A DNA stretch of 64,000 bases from Mesorhizobium sp. YC-39 (GCF_025753795.1 NZ_JAOWPS010000001.1:930001-994000); one strand, 5' to 3'; counted from the first letter of the stretch, positions 27,198-36,961 are shown. Program-made: numbers and translations. The notes: generated by a model from the sequence alone, not told the origin.

Positions 27198-27436
27198 GAC
27201 AGTCTCCTTTCCTTGCTGAGGGCACATCGAAAGCCATGCAAGAAATAGGGCCGCTTCGTCTTCTGGCGACCGCTGCTTGCATGATCGGCGTGCGTCTTCC
27301 CAAGGACGTTCGGCTTCCGCAAAACCCTACAAGCCAACGCAGGTTTTCGGGCTCATGCGACCCGGCGTGTCGTTCCGCCGCTTGGTTCTGCCCGGGAACT
27401 GCATTATCTCATGCGCAAAAGCAGAGGAAAAAGCTG

Positions 27437-28621
27437 ATGCCCGCCCTCCAGGAAAACGTCACCAAGGAATCCGTCATCGAGCGCCTGAAAACGGTCAACG
27501 GGCCGGACTTCACCGGCAACATCGTTGATCTTGGGATGGTTTCCGAGATTTTCATTGCCGACGCCAAGGTCTTTTTCTCCATTACCGTCCCTGCGGCCCG
27601 CGCCCAGGAAATGGAGCCGCTGCGCGCCGCCGCCGAACGGGTGGTGAAAGCGATTCCTGGTGTTGCCGGCGCCGTGGTTGCGCTGACGGCGGAGAAGAAG
27701 GGTGGCGGCATGGAGGCCCCTGTTCCGGCGCGGCCCGCACCCAGGCCCGCGCCACCTGCCGCACCCGCCCGGCCGGCGCCGCAGGCGCCTGCCTCGCACA
27801 GCCAAGGCAAGCGCGGCGTGCCTGGGATCGAGGCGATCATTGCGGTGGCCTCCGGCAAGGGTGGTGTCGGCAAGTCGACCACCGCCGTCAATATCGCGCT
27901 TGGCCTCGCCGCCAACGGACTGAGGGTCGGCGTGCTCGATGCCGACATCTATGGTCCATCCATGCCGAGGCTGCTGAATATCCATGGCAGGCCGCAGACC
28001 GTCGACGGCAAAATCCTGAAACCCATGCAGAATTATGGTCTGAAGGTGATGTCGATGGGTTTCCTCGTCGATGAGGAGACACCGATGATCTGGCGCGGGC
28101 CGATGGTGATGTCGGCGCTGACGCAGATGCTGCGCGAGGTCGAGTGGGGCCCGCTCGACGTGCTCGTCGTCGACATGCCGCCCGGCACCGGCGACGCGCA
28201 GCTCACCATGGCCCAGCAGGTGCCGCTTGCCGGCGCCGTCATCGTCTCGACGCCGCAGGATCTGGCGCTGATCGACGCGCGCAAAGGCCTCAACATGTTC
28301 AAGAAGGTCGACGTGCCGCTGTTGGGTATCGTCGAGAACATGAGCTACTTCATCGCCCCCGACACCGGCAAGCGCTACGACATTTTCGGCCATGGCGGCG
28401 CCCGCCGCGAGGCCGAGCGGCTCGGCGTCACCTTCCTCGGCGAAGTGCCGCTGGAGATGGGTATCCGTGAGAGCTCGGATGCAGGCACACCGGTGGTCGT
28501 CTCGAAACCGGACGGCGCCGAGGCCAAGATCTACCGCGACATCGCATCGAAGGTCTGGGGCCGGGTCAATGAGGAACGCGGAGCGGCCGAAGCGGCGGTG
28601 CCAAGCATCGTGTTCGAGTAA
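27437..28621 (+). CDS. mrp: Mrp/NBP35 family iron-sulfur cluster carrier ATPase
   Basis: This 394-residue P-loop ATPase acts in iron-sulfur cluster assembly or transfer. An N-terminal MIP18/DUF59 domain (about 1-85) is joined by a proline/alanine-rich linker (about 90-125) to the ATPase domain. The ATPase has a deviant Walker A GKGGVGKSTT, DADIYGPS, and VDMPPGTGD. The usual C-terminal CxxC is not evident; the nearby stretch reads VENMSYFIAPDTGKRYDIFG. Alphaproteobacterial Mrp proteins often lack those cysteines. The ATG at 27437 is chosen because the DUF59 domain starts there. It is convergent with the CoxG-like gene. Confidence 0.9.
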   Translation: MPALQENVTKESVIERLKTVNGPDFTGNIVDLGMVSEIFIADAKVFFSITVPAARAQEMEPLRAAAERVVKAIPGVAGAVVALTAEKKGGGMEAPVPARPAPRPAPPAAPARPAPQAPASHSQGKRGVPGIEAIIAVASGKGGVGKSTTAVNIALGLAANGLRVGVLDADIYGPSMPRLLNIHGRPQTVDGKILKPMQNYGLKVMSMGFLVDEETPMIWRGPMVMSALTQMLREVEWGPLDVLVVDMPPGTGDAQLTMAQQVPLAGAVIVSTPQDLALIDARKGLNMFKKVDVPLLGIVENMSYFIAPDTGKRYDIFGHGGARREAERLGVTFLGEVPLEMGIRESSDAGTPVVVSKPDGAEAKIYRDIASKVWGRVNEERGAAEAAVPSIVFE

Positions 28622-28636
28622 CCGCTAAAGGGGGGC

Positions 28637-29086
28637 TCAGCCACCCACCTTTTCGCCGAAGCTTGAAAAGAACTGTCCTGCCAGTTTTTTCGAGGTTGAT
28701 TCGATCAGCCGACTGCCGAGTTGCGCGATCTTGCCGCCGACATCGGCCTTGGCCGCGTATTTGAGCACCGTCGTCTCTGCCCCGTCGGCGGTCAGCGTAA
28801 CGTCGGCGCCGCCCTTGGCGAAGCCGGCAATACCGCCCTTGCCCTCGCCCTGGATGGTGTAGGAGTGCGGCGGTTTGAGGTTTTTCAAGGTCACCTCGCC
28901 GTTGAATGTCGCCTTGATCGGCCCGATCTTCAACACCACCGTCGCCGCCATCTCTGTATTCGACTTCTTCTCGAGGCTCTGGCAACCGGGAATGGTTTGT
29001 CTCAAAATGTCCGGGTCGTTCAGCGCTTCCCACACTTTTTGCAGGGGTGCGGCGATGCGCTCCTCGCCTTCGATCACCAAAGCCAT
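28637..29086 (-). CDS. CoxG-like SRPBCC protein
   Basis: This 149-residue protein of the carbon monoxide dehydrogenase subunit G (CoxG) family has the START/SRPBCC hydrophobic pocket fold. It opens with IEGEERIAAPLQKVWEALNDP and continues with LRQTIPGCQSLE. In CO-oxidising bacteria CoxG helps anchor the dehydrogenase at the membrane, but no cox structural gene is in the window, so its role here is unknown. GGGGAGA precedes the ATG at 29086. Confidence 0.85.
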   Translation of the reverse strand: MALVIEGEERIAAPLQKVWEALNDPDILRQTIPGCQSLEKKSNTEMAATVVLKIGPIKATFNGEVTLKNLKPPHSYTIQGEGKGGIAGFAKGGADVTLTADGAETTVLKYAAKADVGGKIAQLGSRLIESTSKKLAGQFFSSFGEKVGG

Positions 29087-29236
29087 GAAAATCTCCCCGG
29101 AAAAGACAGGCCCGAAGCCCTAGCGTAGGGGTGCGGACATGTCTATCGCACCAAAGTGTGGGTTCGGATCGCGCGTGCCTCTTGCCTGCTCTCGCGCGTT
29201 GTCATATCGATTTGTCATACAAATACGGAGACCATG

Positions 29237-31042
29237 ATGGCCGGCGCCCCCACAAAAAAGAAAAAATTCCGCTCGCAGGAGTGGTTCGACAATCCCGATA
29301 ATCCGGGCATGACGGCGCTTTATCTCGAGCGCTACCTGAATTACGGGCTGACGCGCGCCGAATTGATGTCGGGCAAGCCGCTGATCGGCATCGCCCAGAC
29401 CGGCTCGGATCTGTCGCCCTGCAATCGCCATCATATCGAACTGGCCAAGCGCGTGCGCGAGGGCATCGTGTCGATGGGCGGCATCCCCTTCGAATTCCCT
29501 TGCCATCCGATCCAGGAGACCGGCAAGCGCCCGACCGCGGCACTCGACCGTAACCTTGCCTATCTCGGCCTGGTCGAGGTGCTCTACGGCTATCCGCTTG
29601 ACGGCGTCGTGCTCACCATCGGCTGCGACAAGACCACTCCGGCGCTGCTGATGGCTGCCGCCACCGTCAACATTCCGGCCATCGCGCTCTCGGTCGGACC
29701 GATGCTGAACGGCTGGCACAAGGGCAAGCGCACGGGATCCGGCACCATCGTCTGGGAATCGCGCCAGCGCCTCTCAGCCGGCGAGATCGACTATGACGAG
29801 TTCATGGACATCGTCGCCTCCTCGGCGCCGTCGACTGGCTATTGCAACACCATGGGCACCGCCACCACGATGAACTCGTTGGCCGAGGCGCTCGGCATGC
29901 AATTGCCTGGCTCTGCCGCGATTCCCGCGCCTTACCGGGAGCGCGGCCAGATCGCCTATGAGACGGGCAAGCGTATCGTCGACATGGTGCATGAGGATCT
30001 GAAGCCGTCCGACATCATGACCCGCAAGGCTTTCGAGAACGCCATCGTCGTCAATTCGGCCATCGGCGGCTCGACCAATGCACCGATCCACCTCAATGCG
30101 ATTGCCCGCCATCTCGGCGTCCCGCTCGATAATGACGACTGGCAGAAGATCGGCCTCGAGGTACCGCTCATCGTCAATCTGCAGCCGACGGGCGAGTATC
30201 TCGGCGAGGACTACCATCATGCCGGCGGCGTGCCCGCCGTCGTCGCCGAACTGATGAAGGCCGGATTGCTGCCTCATCCCGATGCCATGACCGCCAACGG
30301 CAAGACCATGGGCGACAATTGCAAGGGCGCGGTCAACGAGAATCACGATGTCATCCGCACCGTCGCGGAGCCGTTGAAAGCCAATGCTGGCTTCATCAAT
30401 CTCAGGGGCAATCTCTTCGATTCGGCGATCATGAAGACCAGCGGCATCTCGCCCGAATTCCGCGAGCGCTATCTGTCGAACCCGAAGGACCCCGAGGCCT
30501 TCGAGGGCAACGCCATGGTCTTCGACGGGCCGGAGGATTACCACGCCCGCATCGACGATCCGGCGCAAGGCATCGACGAACACACCATCCTGTTCATGCG
30601 CGGCGCCGGACCGATCGGCTATCCCGGTGGCGCCGAAGTCGTCAACATGCAGCCGCCGGCCTATCTCATCAAGAAGGGCATTCACGCGCTGGCCTGCATC
30701 GGGGACGGCCGGCAATCGGGCACATCGGGTTCGCCATCGATCCTCAACGCTTCGCCCGAAGCGGCAATAGGCGGCGGGTTGGCGCTGCTGAAGAGCGGTG
30801 ACCGCGTCCGCATCGATTTGCGCAAGGGCACCGCCGATATCCTCGTCACCGACGACGAGATCACGCGCCGCCGCGCCGAACTGCAAAACAATGGCGGCTA
30901 TCACTACCCCAAACACCAGACGCCATGGCAGGAGATCCAGCGCGGCATGGTCGACCAGTTCTCGGCTGGCATGGTGCTGAAGCCGGCGGTGAAATATCAG
31001 GATGTCGCACACACCAGCGGCGTGCCGAGGGACAATCACTGA
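29237..31042 (+). CDS. IlvD/Edd family dehydratase (sugar-acid dehydratase candidate)
   Basis: This 601-residue dehydratase has the three cluster-ligand cysteines of the family in [15 protein letters not shown] and [10 protein letters not shown]. The catalytic serine region is [12 protein letters not shown] near the C-terminus. The [11 protein letters not shown] start and overall length resemble aldonate dehydratases such as L-arabonate/D-xylonate dehydratase more than the branched-chain enzyme IlvD, but the substrate is not certain. The ATG at 29237 is 6 bases after GGAG; the ATG at 29234 also fits. No sugar transporter is adjacent. A palindromic terminator follows the stop. Confidence 0.85.
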   Translation: MAGAPTKKKKFRSQEWFDNPDNPGMTALYLERYLNYGLTRAELMSGKPLIGIAQTGSDLSPCNRHHIELAKRVREGIVSMGGIPFEFPCHPIQETGKRPTAALDRNLAYLGLVEVLYGYPLDGVVLTIGCDKTTPALLMAAATVNIPAIALSVGPMLNGWHKGKRTGSGTIVWESRQRLSAGEIDYDEFMDIVASSAPSTGYCNTMGTATTMNSLAEALGMQLPGSAAIPAPYRERGQIAYETGKRIVDMVHEDLKPSDIMTRKAFENAIVVNSAIGGSTNAPIHLNAIARHLGVPLDNDDWQKIGLEVPLIVNLQPTGEYLGEDYHHAGGVPAVVAELMKAGLLPHPDAMTANGKTMGDNCKGAVNENHDVIRTVAEPLKANAGFINLRGNLFDSAIMKTSGISPEFRERYLSNPKDPEAFEGNAMVFDGPEDYHARIDDPAQGIDEHTILFMRGAGPIGYPGGAEVVNMQPPAYLIKKGIHALACIGDGRQSGTSGSPSILNASPEAAIGGGLALLKSGDRVRIDLRKGTADILVTDDEITRRRAELQNNGGYHYPKHQTPWQEIQRGMVDQFSAGMVLKPAVKYQDVAHTSGVPRDNH

Positions 31043-31069
31043 ACGCCAGAGCGCCGAAACTTCCACAAA

Positions 31070-31097
31070 CGGCGGCTTGATCCGGATCAAGCCGCCG
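31070..31097. terminator. bidirectional palindromic terminator
   Basis: A perfect 28-bp palindrome with arms CGGCGGCTTGATCC and GGATCAAGCCGCCG, placed between the stop of the dehydratase (31042) and the stop of the convergent GFA gene (31114). It is flanked by AAAC on one side. It can serve both directions, though U runs are poor. Confidence 0.7.
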
Positions 31098-31113
31098 CAC
31101 ATGCATCCTTGCT

Positions 31114-31533
31114 CTACAAATAGCTGGTGATCGCAGGCGCTTCCATCTGCCGGTTGCGCTTGCCATCCTCATAGATGATTGGAGCCGCGGCGAGCTCCTC
31201 GTCGCTGACATCGTCGAGGCAAGCGACGTTCACCGCCCAGAAATTGCCGCCCATGAAGTCGAGATAGCCGCGCGAGAAGAAATTCGCCCCGCAATTCGGG
31301 CACATATAGTGGTTGATGTCACCCTCAGGCCAGTTGGACGGGCTCGCCTTGTACTCCCGCATCCGGTCGCGTCCATCCGTCACCCGAACGGCTTCATAAG
31401 CCGCAAAGGACTTCCGGTAGCCGAGCTTCCAACAGAAGCTGCAATTGCATTTGCGGATGCCCTCGGCGAGGTCGATATCGGCCTCGAAATGCACCGCGCC
31501 GCAATGGCAACTGCCGTGATAAGTCTTTTTCAT
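31114..31533 (-). CDS. GFA/CENP-V family zinc-binding protein
   Basis: This 139-residue protein has the GFA fold and its zinc-binding cysteines: SCHCGAV near residue 9, CNCSFC near 29-34, and CPNCGANFF near 78. The family includes glutathione-dependent formaldehyde-activating enzymes, but many members have no known reaction. The start lies 66 bases after the AHSA1 gene stop, in the same direction, so it may be the third gene of the ArsR-controlled operon. Confidence 0.85.
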   Translation of the reverse strand: MKKTYHGSCHCGAVHFEADIDLAEGIRKCNCSFCWKLGYRKSFAAYEAVRVTDGRDRMREYKASPSNWPEGDINHYMCPNCGANFFSRGYLDFMGGNFWAVNVACLDDVSDEELAAAPIIYEDGKRNRQMEAPAITSYL

Positions 31534-31599
31534 CGTCTTGCCTCGTGGGTCTTGAATTGTGCTGGCTGCGCCCGACAGGCCGCCGAGTGAGACTTCTTT

Positions 31600-32067
31600 T
31601 CAAATGCTCGCCAGACAGACGCGTAGCTTGTCCAGGCATTCGCTCCAGCCCTCAGTATGAGAATCCCGGGTTTCGACGTCGGCGAACGGCTCCTGCCTGA
31701 AAGTCAGCCGTGTGCGGTCGCCCTCGGCGGCCATGGTCACCGTCACCATCGTCTCAAATCGACCCTGGACGTCGCCTTCGTCCCAAGCAAATGTGAACAC
31801 GATGCGCTTTGCCACGACAATCTCGCGAAAGATCCCCGACATGGCATAGGTCTGGCCGTCAGGCCCGTGGATAAGGTGGCGGTAGCGTCCGCCTTCGCGG
31901 AATTCGAATATTTCCGTGGTCGAGGAAAAATTCCTTGGCCCCCACCAGCGCACCAGATGCTCCGGCGTCGTCCACAGCTCGAACACCAGATCCGCCGGTG
32001 CATCGAACAGGCGCGAAATCTCCAGTGCGTATTGCTGTGCTTCGGCTGTCTCAGTTCTTGCGGCCAT
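31600..32067 (-). CDS. AHSA1/SRPBCC domain protein
   Basis: This 155-residue protein has the activator-of-Hsp90-ATPase 1-like fold: EISRLFDAPADLVFELWTTPEHLVRWWGP at the start and HTEGWSECLDKL at the end. These small ligand-binding proteins are often found directly after an ArsR-type regulator. Here the ATG at 32067 overlaps the regulator's end by 17 bases. The ligand is unknown. Confidence 0.87.
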   Translation of the reverse strand: MAARTETAEAQQYALEISRLFDAPADLVFELWTTPEHLVRWWGPRNFSSTTEIFEFREGGRYRHLIHGPDGQTYAMSGIFREIVVAKRIVFTFAWDEGDVQGRFETMVTVTMAAEGDRTRLTFRQEPFADVETRDSHTEGWSECLDKLRVCLASI

Positions 32068-32401
32068 CCGGGTCTCCCTTGGTCTGGATTTCCTTGAGAT
32101 AGTCGGCCATGCGATCGAAACTGTCGTCCCAGAAACGGCGATAGTGCTCCAGCCAACCGGCAACGTCCTTCAGCGGCCCTGCTTCCAGCCGGCACGGCCG
32201 CCACTGCGCCTCCCGTCCGCGTGTGATCAGTCCGGCGTGTTCCAGCACTTTGAGGTGCTTGGAAACTGCCGGCAGGCTCATGGCGAAGGGGGCTGCCAGC
32301 TCATTCACGGTCGCTTCGCCAAGTGCCAGCCTTGCCAATATGGCGCGCCGCGTCGGATCGGCCAGCGTGGCGAATGTCGTCGAGAGGTGGTCTATTGGCA
32401 T
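32051..32401 (-). CDS. ArsR family transcriptional regulator
   Basis: This 116-residue winged-helix repressor has the HTH TVNELAAPFAMSLPAVSKHLKVLEHAGLI. The CxC metal motif of ArsR/SmtB sensors is absent, so it belongs to the non-metal branch that accompanies AHSA1 proteins. Its start codon touches a tandem pair of 16-bp dyads that should be its operator. Confidence 0.9.
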   Translation of the reverse strand: MPIDHLSTTFATLADPTRRAILARLALGEATVNELAAPFAMSLPAVSKHLKVLEHAGLITRGREAQWRPCRLEAGPLKDVAGWLEHYRRFWDDSFDRMADYLKEIQTKGDPDGRKN

Positions 32402-32406
32402 GTCGA

Positions 32407-32438
32407 TTAACCTTGAAGTTAATTAACCTATGAGTTAA
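32407..32438. promoter_or_regulatory. tandem ArsR operator
   Basis: Two adjoining 16-bp boxes, TTAACCTTGAAGTTAA (32407-32422) and TTAACCTATGAGTTAA (32423-32438). Each is a dyad of TTAAC and GTTAA around six bases. They start 6 bases upstream of the ArsR ATG and probably bind two dimers over the promoter. Confidence 0.7.
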
Positions 32439-32665
32439 ATATAGTCGACCTATCCGCCTGTCAACCCAACGCAAGATGCCAGTGCAATCGAGCGGTGTCC
32501 TTTTTCCTGAACCGCTTGGCGACGGAATGGGACAAGGGCGACGGATGATGCTTGACAAGCGGGCGCGACAAACCCACGATCATGGCAAGGGGTGCATCGC
32601 GACGACCCCGTGAGGCGTCAGCCCAACGTTCGCGTCCAAGCTTCTCTTTCAAGGAGGTGGACGCC

Positions 32666-33484
32666 ATGCCGTCAACAACCGCTATCACCGTACCGCAATT
32701 GTCCCGTCTGATTGGTCTGCCGGGTACACCAACGATCGTCGATGTTCGCGTCGATGATGATTACGACGCCGATCCACGCGTGCTGCCGGCATCCTGCCGG
32801 CGTGATTTCAAAACCGTCCCGGCCTGGGCGGCCGATTTCGCTGGCAGCCGGGTGGCCGTCGTCTGCCAGAAAGGGCAAAAGCTCTCGCAAGGCGTGGCCG
32901 CCTGGCTGCGGCATGAGGGCATTGCCGCCGAATCCCTCGAAGGCGGCTTCGAGGCCTGGCGCGAGGCCAAGGGGCTCTTGGTTCGCACTGACAAGATGCC
33001 GCCCCGCGACGAAAAGGGCCGCACCATATGGGTGACGCGGGCCCGTCCGAAGGTCGATCGCATCGCCTGCCCCTGGCTGATCCGGCGTTTCATCGATCCG
33101 GGCGCGGTTTTTCTCTTTGTCGAGGCCGCCGAAGTGGCGGCCGCCGCGGATCGCTTTCAGGCCGAGCCTTTCGACATCGACAATGTGTTTTGGTCGCACC
33201 GGGGCGAACGCTGCACCTTTGACACGATGATCGAGGAGTTCGGACTCGAATCCGAGCCGCTCGACCGTCTCGCCATGATTGTGCGCGCGGCCGACACGGC
33301 AAGCCTCGATCTGGCTCCCCAAGCGGCCGGATTCCTGGCCGCCTCGCTTGGTCTGTCGCGGATGTTTCGCGACGATCTGGAACAATTGCAGGCAGGCATG
33401 CTGCTTTACGACGCGTTTTTCCGCTGGTGCCGTGACGCCACCGAGGAGACGCACAATTGGCCAAGCGCGGGCAAACCATCATGA
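32666..33484 (+). CDS. chrB: ChrB-type chromate resistance protein with N-terminal rhodanese domain
   Basis: This 272-residue protein has a rhodanese-like domain (about 1-110) with the active-site loop VCQKGQKLSQG, and a ChrB C-terminal domain (about 118-265) beginning WVTRARPKVDRIACPWLIRRFIDP. Proteins with the ChrB domain sense or help respond to chromate in operons with chrA. The rhodanese half suggests sulfur or oxyanion chemistry. A near-perfect AAGGAGGTGG precedes the ATG at 32666. Its TGA overlaps the chrA ATG, so the two are coupled. Confidence 0.87.
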   Translation: MPSTTAITVPQLSRLIGLPGTPTIVDVRVDDDYDADPRVLPASCRRDFKTVPAWAADFAGSRVAVVCQKGQKLSQGVAAWLRHEGIAAESLEGGFEAWREAKGLLVRTDKMPPRDEKGRTIWVTRARPKVDRIACPWLIRRFIDPGAVFLFVEAAEVAAAADRFQAEPFDIDNVFWSHRGERCTFDTMIEEFGLESEPLDRLAMIVRAADTASLDLAPQAAGFLAASLGLSRMFRDDLEQLQAGMLLYDAFFRWCRDATEETHNWPSAGKPS

Positions 33485-34872
33485 ACGCCCTGGTTACGGA
33501 AGAAACGGGCGAGATCACCCAGGCGCCGGCTGCGCCGACCTTCAGCGAGGCCATGAAGGTCTGGGCGAAAATCGGCTTGCTCTCCTTCGGCGGGCCGGCC
33601 GGGCAGATTGCGCTCATGCACAGGGAACTGGTCGAGGAAAGACGCTGGATCGGCGAACAGCGTTTCCTGCATGCATTGAACTACTGCATGCTGTTGCCCG
33701 GCCCGGAAGCCCAGCAGCTTGCCGTCTACATAGGCTGGCTGCTGCACCGGACGCTCGGCGGCCTGGTCGCCGGCATCCTGTTCGTCGTGCCGGGCGCGGT
33801 TGTGATGCTCGCTTTGAGCACCCTCTATGCGCTGTATGGCGATGCGCCGCTTGTGGAGGCGCTGTTTTTCGGGGTGAAGGCGGCCGTGCTCGCGATCGTC
33901 ATCGAAGCGGTCATCCGGATCGGAAGGCGTGCCCTGAAGAACCGGGCAATGGTGTCGATCGCACTCGCCGCCTTCATCGCTATCTACGCATTGAATGTGC
34001 CGTTTCCGCTCATCATCCTGCTTGCGGGCCTGACAGGTTGGATCGGCAACCGCGTTGCGCCGGACCTTTTTTCCGGTTCTGCACACGGCAAGGGCGATGC
34101 GCCCGATATCAAGGGCGCGGTCGACCTGATGTTCGAGCGCGGTGAACTGACCCATACCAGGCCGACGAGATGGCATGCGCCGCGCACTTTGGCGATCTGG
34201 CTGCCGATCTGGCTCGGGCCTGTGCTTCTGATCTGGGCGTTCACCGGATCCGCCAGCGTTTGGAGTGAGATCGGCAGGTTCTTCAGCATCATGGCGGTCG
34301 TCACCTTCGGCGGTGCCTATGCAGTCCTTGCCTATGTCGCGCAGGCAGCTGTCGGCTCCTTTGGCTGGCTCGCGCCCGGTGAGATGGTCGATGGCCTTGG
34401 GCTGGCGGAAACGACGCCCGGTCCGCTCATTCTGGTCCTGCAGTTTGTCGGCTTTCTAGCCGCTTTCCGCCAACCCGGTTTGCTGAGCCCGCTGCTTGCC
34501 GGGTCGCTTGGGGCATTGCTCACGCTGTGGGTCACATTCACCCCGTGCTTCCTCTGGATATTCCTCGGCGCGCCCTACATCGAAGCGCTGCGCGGCAACA
34601 AGGCGCTGTCGGCGGCGCTCAGTGCGATCACCGCCGCCGTTGTCGGCGTCATCATGAATCTCGCTCTATGGTTCGCTTTGCACGTCATCTTCGGCGATGT
34701 GCGCGACATGGGTCTTGGAATGGACGTGCCGGTGCTTTCGTCGATCGACTGGCGCGCGGCGCTCCTGTCATGCGCCGCCATGATCGCCATCCTGAAGCTG
34801 AAGATCGGCATGCTGCCGACGCTTGCGGGATCGGTCCTCGCCGGTGTCTTGTTGCTGGCCGTAAGCGGATAG
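33481..34872 (+). CDS. chrA: chromate transporter ChrA
   Basis: This 463-residue long-chain CHR transporter has two homologous membrane halves. The first starts with WAKIGLLSFGGPAGQIALMHRELVEERRW, the second with IGRFFSIMAVVTFGGAYAVLAYV. Both carry the FGG motif of the family. It exports chromate, usually in exchange for or with sulfate gradients. The ATG overlaps the chrB stop (ATGA). The in-frame TTG at 33457 is rejected. Confidence 0.92.
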   Translation: MNALVTEETGEITQAPAAPTFSEAMKVWAKIGLLSFGGPAGQIALMHRELVEERRWIGEQRFLHALNYCMLLPGPEAQQLAVYIGWLLHRTLGGLVAGILFVVPGAVVMLALSTLYALYGDAPLVEALFFGVKAAVLAIVIEAVIRIGRRALKNRAMVSIALAAFIAIYALNVPFPLIILLAGLTGWIGNRVAPDLFSGSAHGKGDAPDIKGAVDLMFERGELTHTRPTRWHAPRTLAIWLPIWLGPVLLIWAFTGSASVWSEIGRFFSIMAVVTFGGAYAVLAYVAQAAVGSFGWLAPGEMVDGLGLAETTPGPLILVLQFVGFLAAFRQPGLLSPLLAGSLGALLTLWVTFTPCFLWIFLGAPYIEALRGNKALSAALSAITAAVVGVIMNLALWFALHVIFGDVRDMGLGMDVPVLSSIDWRAALLSCAAMIAILKLKIGMLPTLAGSVLAGVLLLAVSG

Positions 34873-34953
34873 AGACCGCACTTCGCCGCACCCAGCCTGC
34901 GCGTGTAAAAGGGGGCTAGCGGAGCCATATGTCTGGAAACGGATAGGAACATC

Positions 34954-35352
34954 ATGGCCCAACGGCGCTCTTCCCCAGGTTTCCTCGGCATGTTCGGCCG
35001 CTCGGCTGACCTCAGGCAACTCGACGCCGCGTTGCGCGGCGTCGACCTGCATCCCGCTCTTGTGCCGGAGGGCGTAAAACTTACCATCGTCAATCTGATG
35101 AAGGACCACTGGTCCGACGAGCCGCCACCGCAGGCCTATCCATCGGTGGCGCGGCTGTTCGGCTATTGTATTGCCGGGCCGGAAGCGTTTGAACGGTCCA
35201 ATGGCCGTGAAAACATGCTGGATGCGGAGCGCCGGATCGAGGCGGCACTTGAGACCGGCGACAGCTTCGATGCACAAATCGTGCTGATGACGCTGCATGC
35301 CAAGCTGATCAGCGCCGAAGTCGTCGAACGCTACGGGCTGAGCGCGGATTGA
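34954..35352 (+). CDS. conserved hypothetical protein
   Basis: This 132-residue soluble protein belongs to no family I can name. It is mostly helical, with a basic N-terminus (AQRRSSPGFLGMFGRSAD), a central KLTIVNLMKDHW segment and a C-terminal helix pair around ALETGDSFDAQIVLMTLHAKL. GGATAGGA precedes the ATG. It follows chrA by 81 bases and is convergent with the MttB-family gene, so a link with chromate is only positional. Confidence 0.6.
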   Translation: MAQRRSSPGFLGMFGRSADLRQLDAALRGVDLHPALVPEGVKLTIVNLMKDHWSDEPPPQAYPSVARLFGYCIAGPEAFERSNGRENMLDAERRIEAALETGDSFDAQIVLMTLHAKLISAEVVERYGLSAD

Positions 35353-35371
35353 CTGTCTCGCGGAGGTGGTT

Positions 35372-36961
35372 TCAACCGCCCATATTGCCGCGCGGCAGCT
35401 TGATCATCTCGCCGAAGCGGGCACGCAGTTTGTCGTCGATCATCTTCGGCACATGGCGGGGAAAGCGCTCGGCGAGGATGCGCTTCTTCTCGATGATCGC
35501 CCGCTGCAGGATGTCGGGCCTGCCTTTCTCGTTCCATTCCTTCGGCGAAAAGCGGTCGCCCACGGCCGGATAGAAATATTCGGTCTGCATCAGCCTCAGC
35601 GTCTGCTCATTACCGAGATAGTGGCCCGGTCCGTTCAGGCAAACCTCGGCGATCGTGTCGATAGACAGCGCTTCGTCGGTCACCTCGATGCCGCGCACGC
35701 AGCGCAGGCAGTGGCCGAGCATGTCATTGTCGATGATCAGGCTTTCGAGGCAGAAACCGAGCAGAGAGGCATGCATGCCGGCCGATTCATAGACGAGGTT
35801 GAGACCGGCGAGACCGGCCATCACGTCGGTGATGCCCTTTTCATAACCGGACTGGATATCGGGCAATTTCGAATCCGTCATGCCGGCGGCCGAACCTCCG
35901 GGCAGGTCGTAGAATTGCGCCATCTGCGCGCAGGCCGCGGTCAGCACCGCCTGCTCCGCCGATCCGCCCGACATGGCGCCGGTCCTGAGATCCGAGACGA
36001 ACGGCCAGGTGCCGAAGATCGCCGGATGTCCCGGCTTGATGGCGTTGACATAGACGAGGCCGACAAGCACTTCGGCCACCGCCTGCACCACCGCACCTGC
36101 AATCGCCGCCGGCGCCGTCGCGCCGGCCTGTCCGGCCGACAAAAGCAGGATCGGAATGCCGCCTTCGACGCAGGCTTCGAGCACACCGCAGGCGTCCTCG
36201 GCGAATTTCATCGGCGGCACCACGAAGCAGTTCGAATTGGAGACGAACGGCCGGGCGCGGAAATTCTCCTCGCCGCCGGCGATCGCATAAAGCATGTCGA
36301 GCGCCGGCTTGACATTCTCGCGCACCGTGAACGAGGTACCGACATGTTTCGACGTGCCCATCACGCAGGCGTAGAGCGTGTTGAAATCCATATCGAGCGG
36401 GTCGGGAATGTCGCGCGGCACCATCGGCCGCTGGAAGAAATGGATGTTGTCCAGCCCTTCGACGATACGGGCGGCGTCATAGATGTCCTGCAGCAGCGAC
36501 TCGCGGTATTCGCGCTTCTCGACATCGACCAGATGCACGGCGGCCCCGGCCGTCCCGTAATGCACGCGCTTGCCCTTGATCAGCATGTCGTGCTTCGGAT
36601 CCTGGCCGTGCAGCGTGAAATGCCGTGCCGCTCGTCTGATGGTGTCGAGGACGAGGGCGCGGGGGAAGCGGATGCGGCCGTCGTCGCCATAGGTGGCGCC
36701 GGCCTTGGTCAACGCCTCGATGCAGGAGGGGATGGCGTTGGCGAAGCCGACCGTCTCGAGCAGCGTCAGCACCGCTTCGTGGATGCGCTCGCGGTCGTTT
36801 TCGCTGAGGGGTCCGTAGCTGCCGCCTTCGAGGCCGGCGCGCACCGGCTTGATGTCGTCGGCAAGCGGCGCCGCCCGCATGGCGCGGCGCGCTTCGCGTC
36901 CGCCTGATCGCCGCGAACGCTGGTCTGCGGGCGAATCCGGCTTCTCAAGAGCCACTGACAT
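35372..36961 (-). CDS. trimethylamine methyltransferase (MttB) family protein, non-pyrrolysine type
   Basis: This 529-residue TIM-barrel methyltransferase is of the MttB superfamily. It is translated straight through, with no in-frame amber codon, so it lacks the pyrrolysine of archaeal trimethylamine methyltransferase. Non-pyrrolysine members are known to demethylate quaternary amines such as glycine betaine with a corrinoid protein. No corrinoid protein or activator is present here, so the acceptor is unknown. Residues 1-35 are a variable basic stretch. GGAG lies 7 bases before the ATG. The MocR gene upstream in the same direction (198 bases) may regulate it. Confidence 0.88.
   Translation of the reverse strand: MSVALEKPDSPADQRSRRSGGREARRAMRAAPLADDIKPVRAGLEGGSYGPLSENDRERIHEAVLTLLETVGFANAIPSCIEALTKAGATYGDDGRIRFPRALVLDTIRRAARHFTLHGQDPKHDMLIKGKRVHYGTAGAAVHLVDVEKREYRESLLQDIYDAARIVEGLDNIHFFQRPMVPRDIPDPLDMDFNTLYACVMGTSKHVGTSFTVRENVKPALDMLYAIAGGEENFRARPFVSNSNCFVVPPMKFAEDACGVLEACVEGGIPILLLSAGQAGATAPAAIAGAVVQAVAEVLVGLVYVNAIKPGHPAIFGTWPFVSDLRTGAMSGGSAEQAVLTAACAQMAQFYDLPGGSAAGMTDSKLPDIQSGYEKGITDVMAGLAGLNLVYESAGMHASLLGFCLESLIIDNDMLGHCLRCVRGIEVTDEALSIDTIAEVCLNGPGHYLGNEQTLRLMQTEYFYPAVGDRFSPKEWNEKGRPDILQRAIIEKKRILAERFPRHVPKMIDDKLRARFGEMIKLPRGNMGG

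Noticed and set aside
35366..36907. 513-codon frame opposite the MttB gene
   Set aside because: Antisense shadow. The opposite frame has a good ribosome-binding site and complete family similarity.
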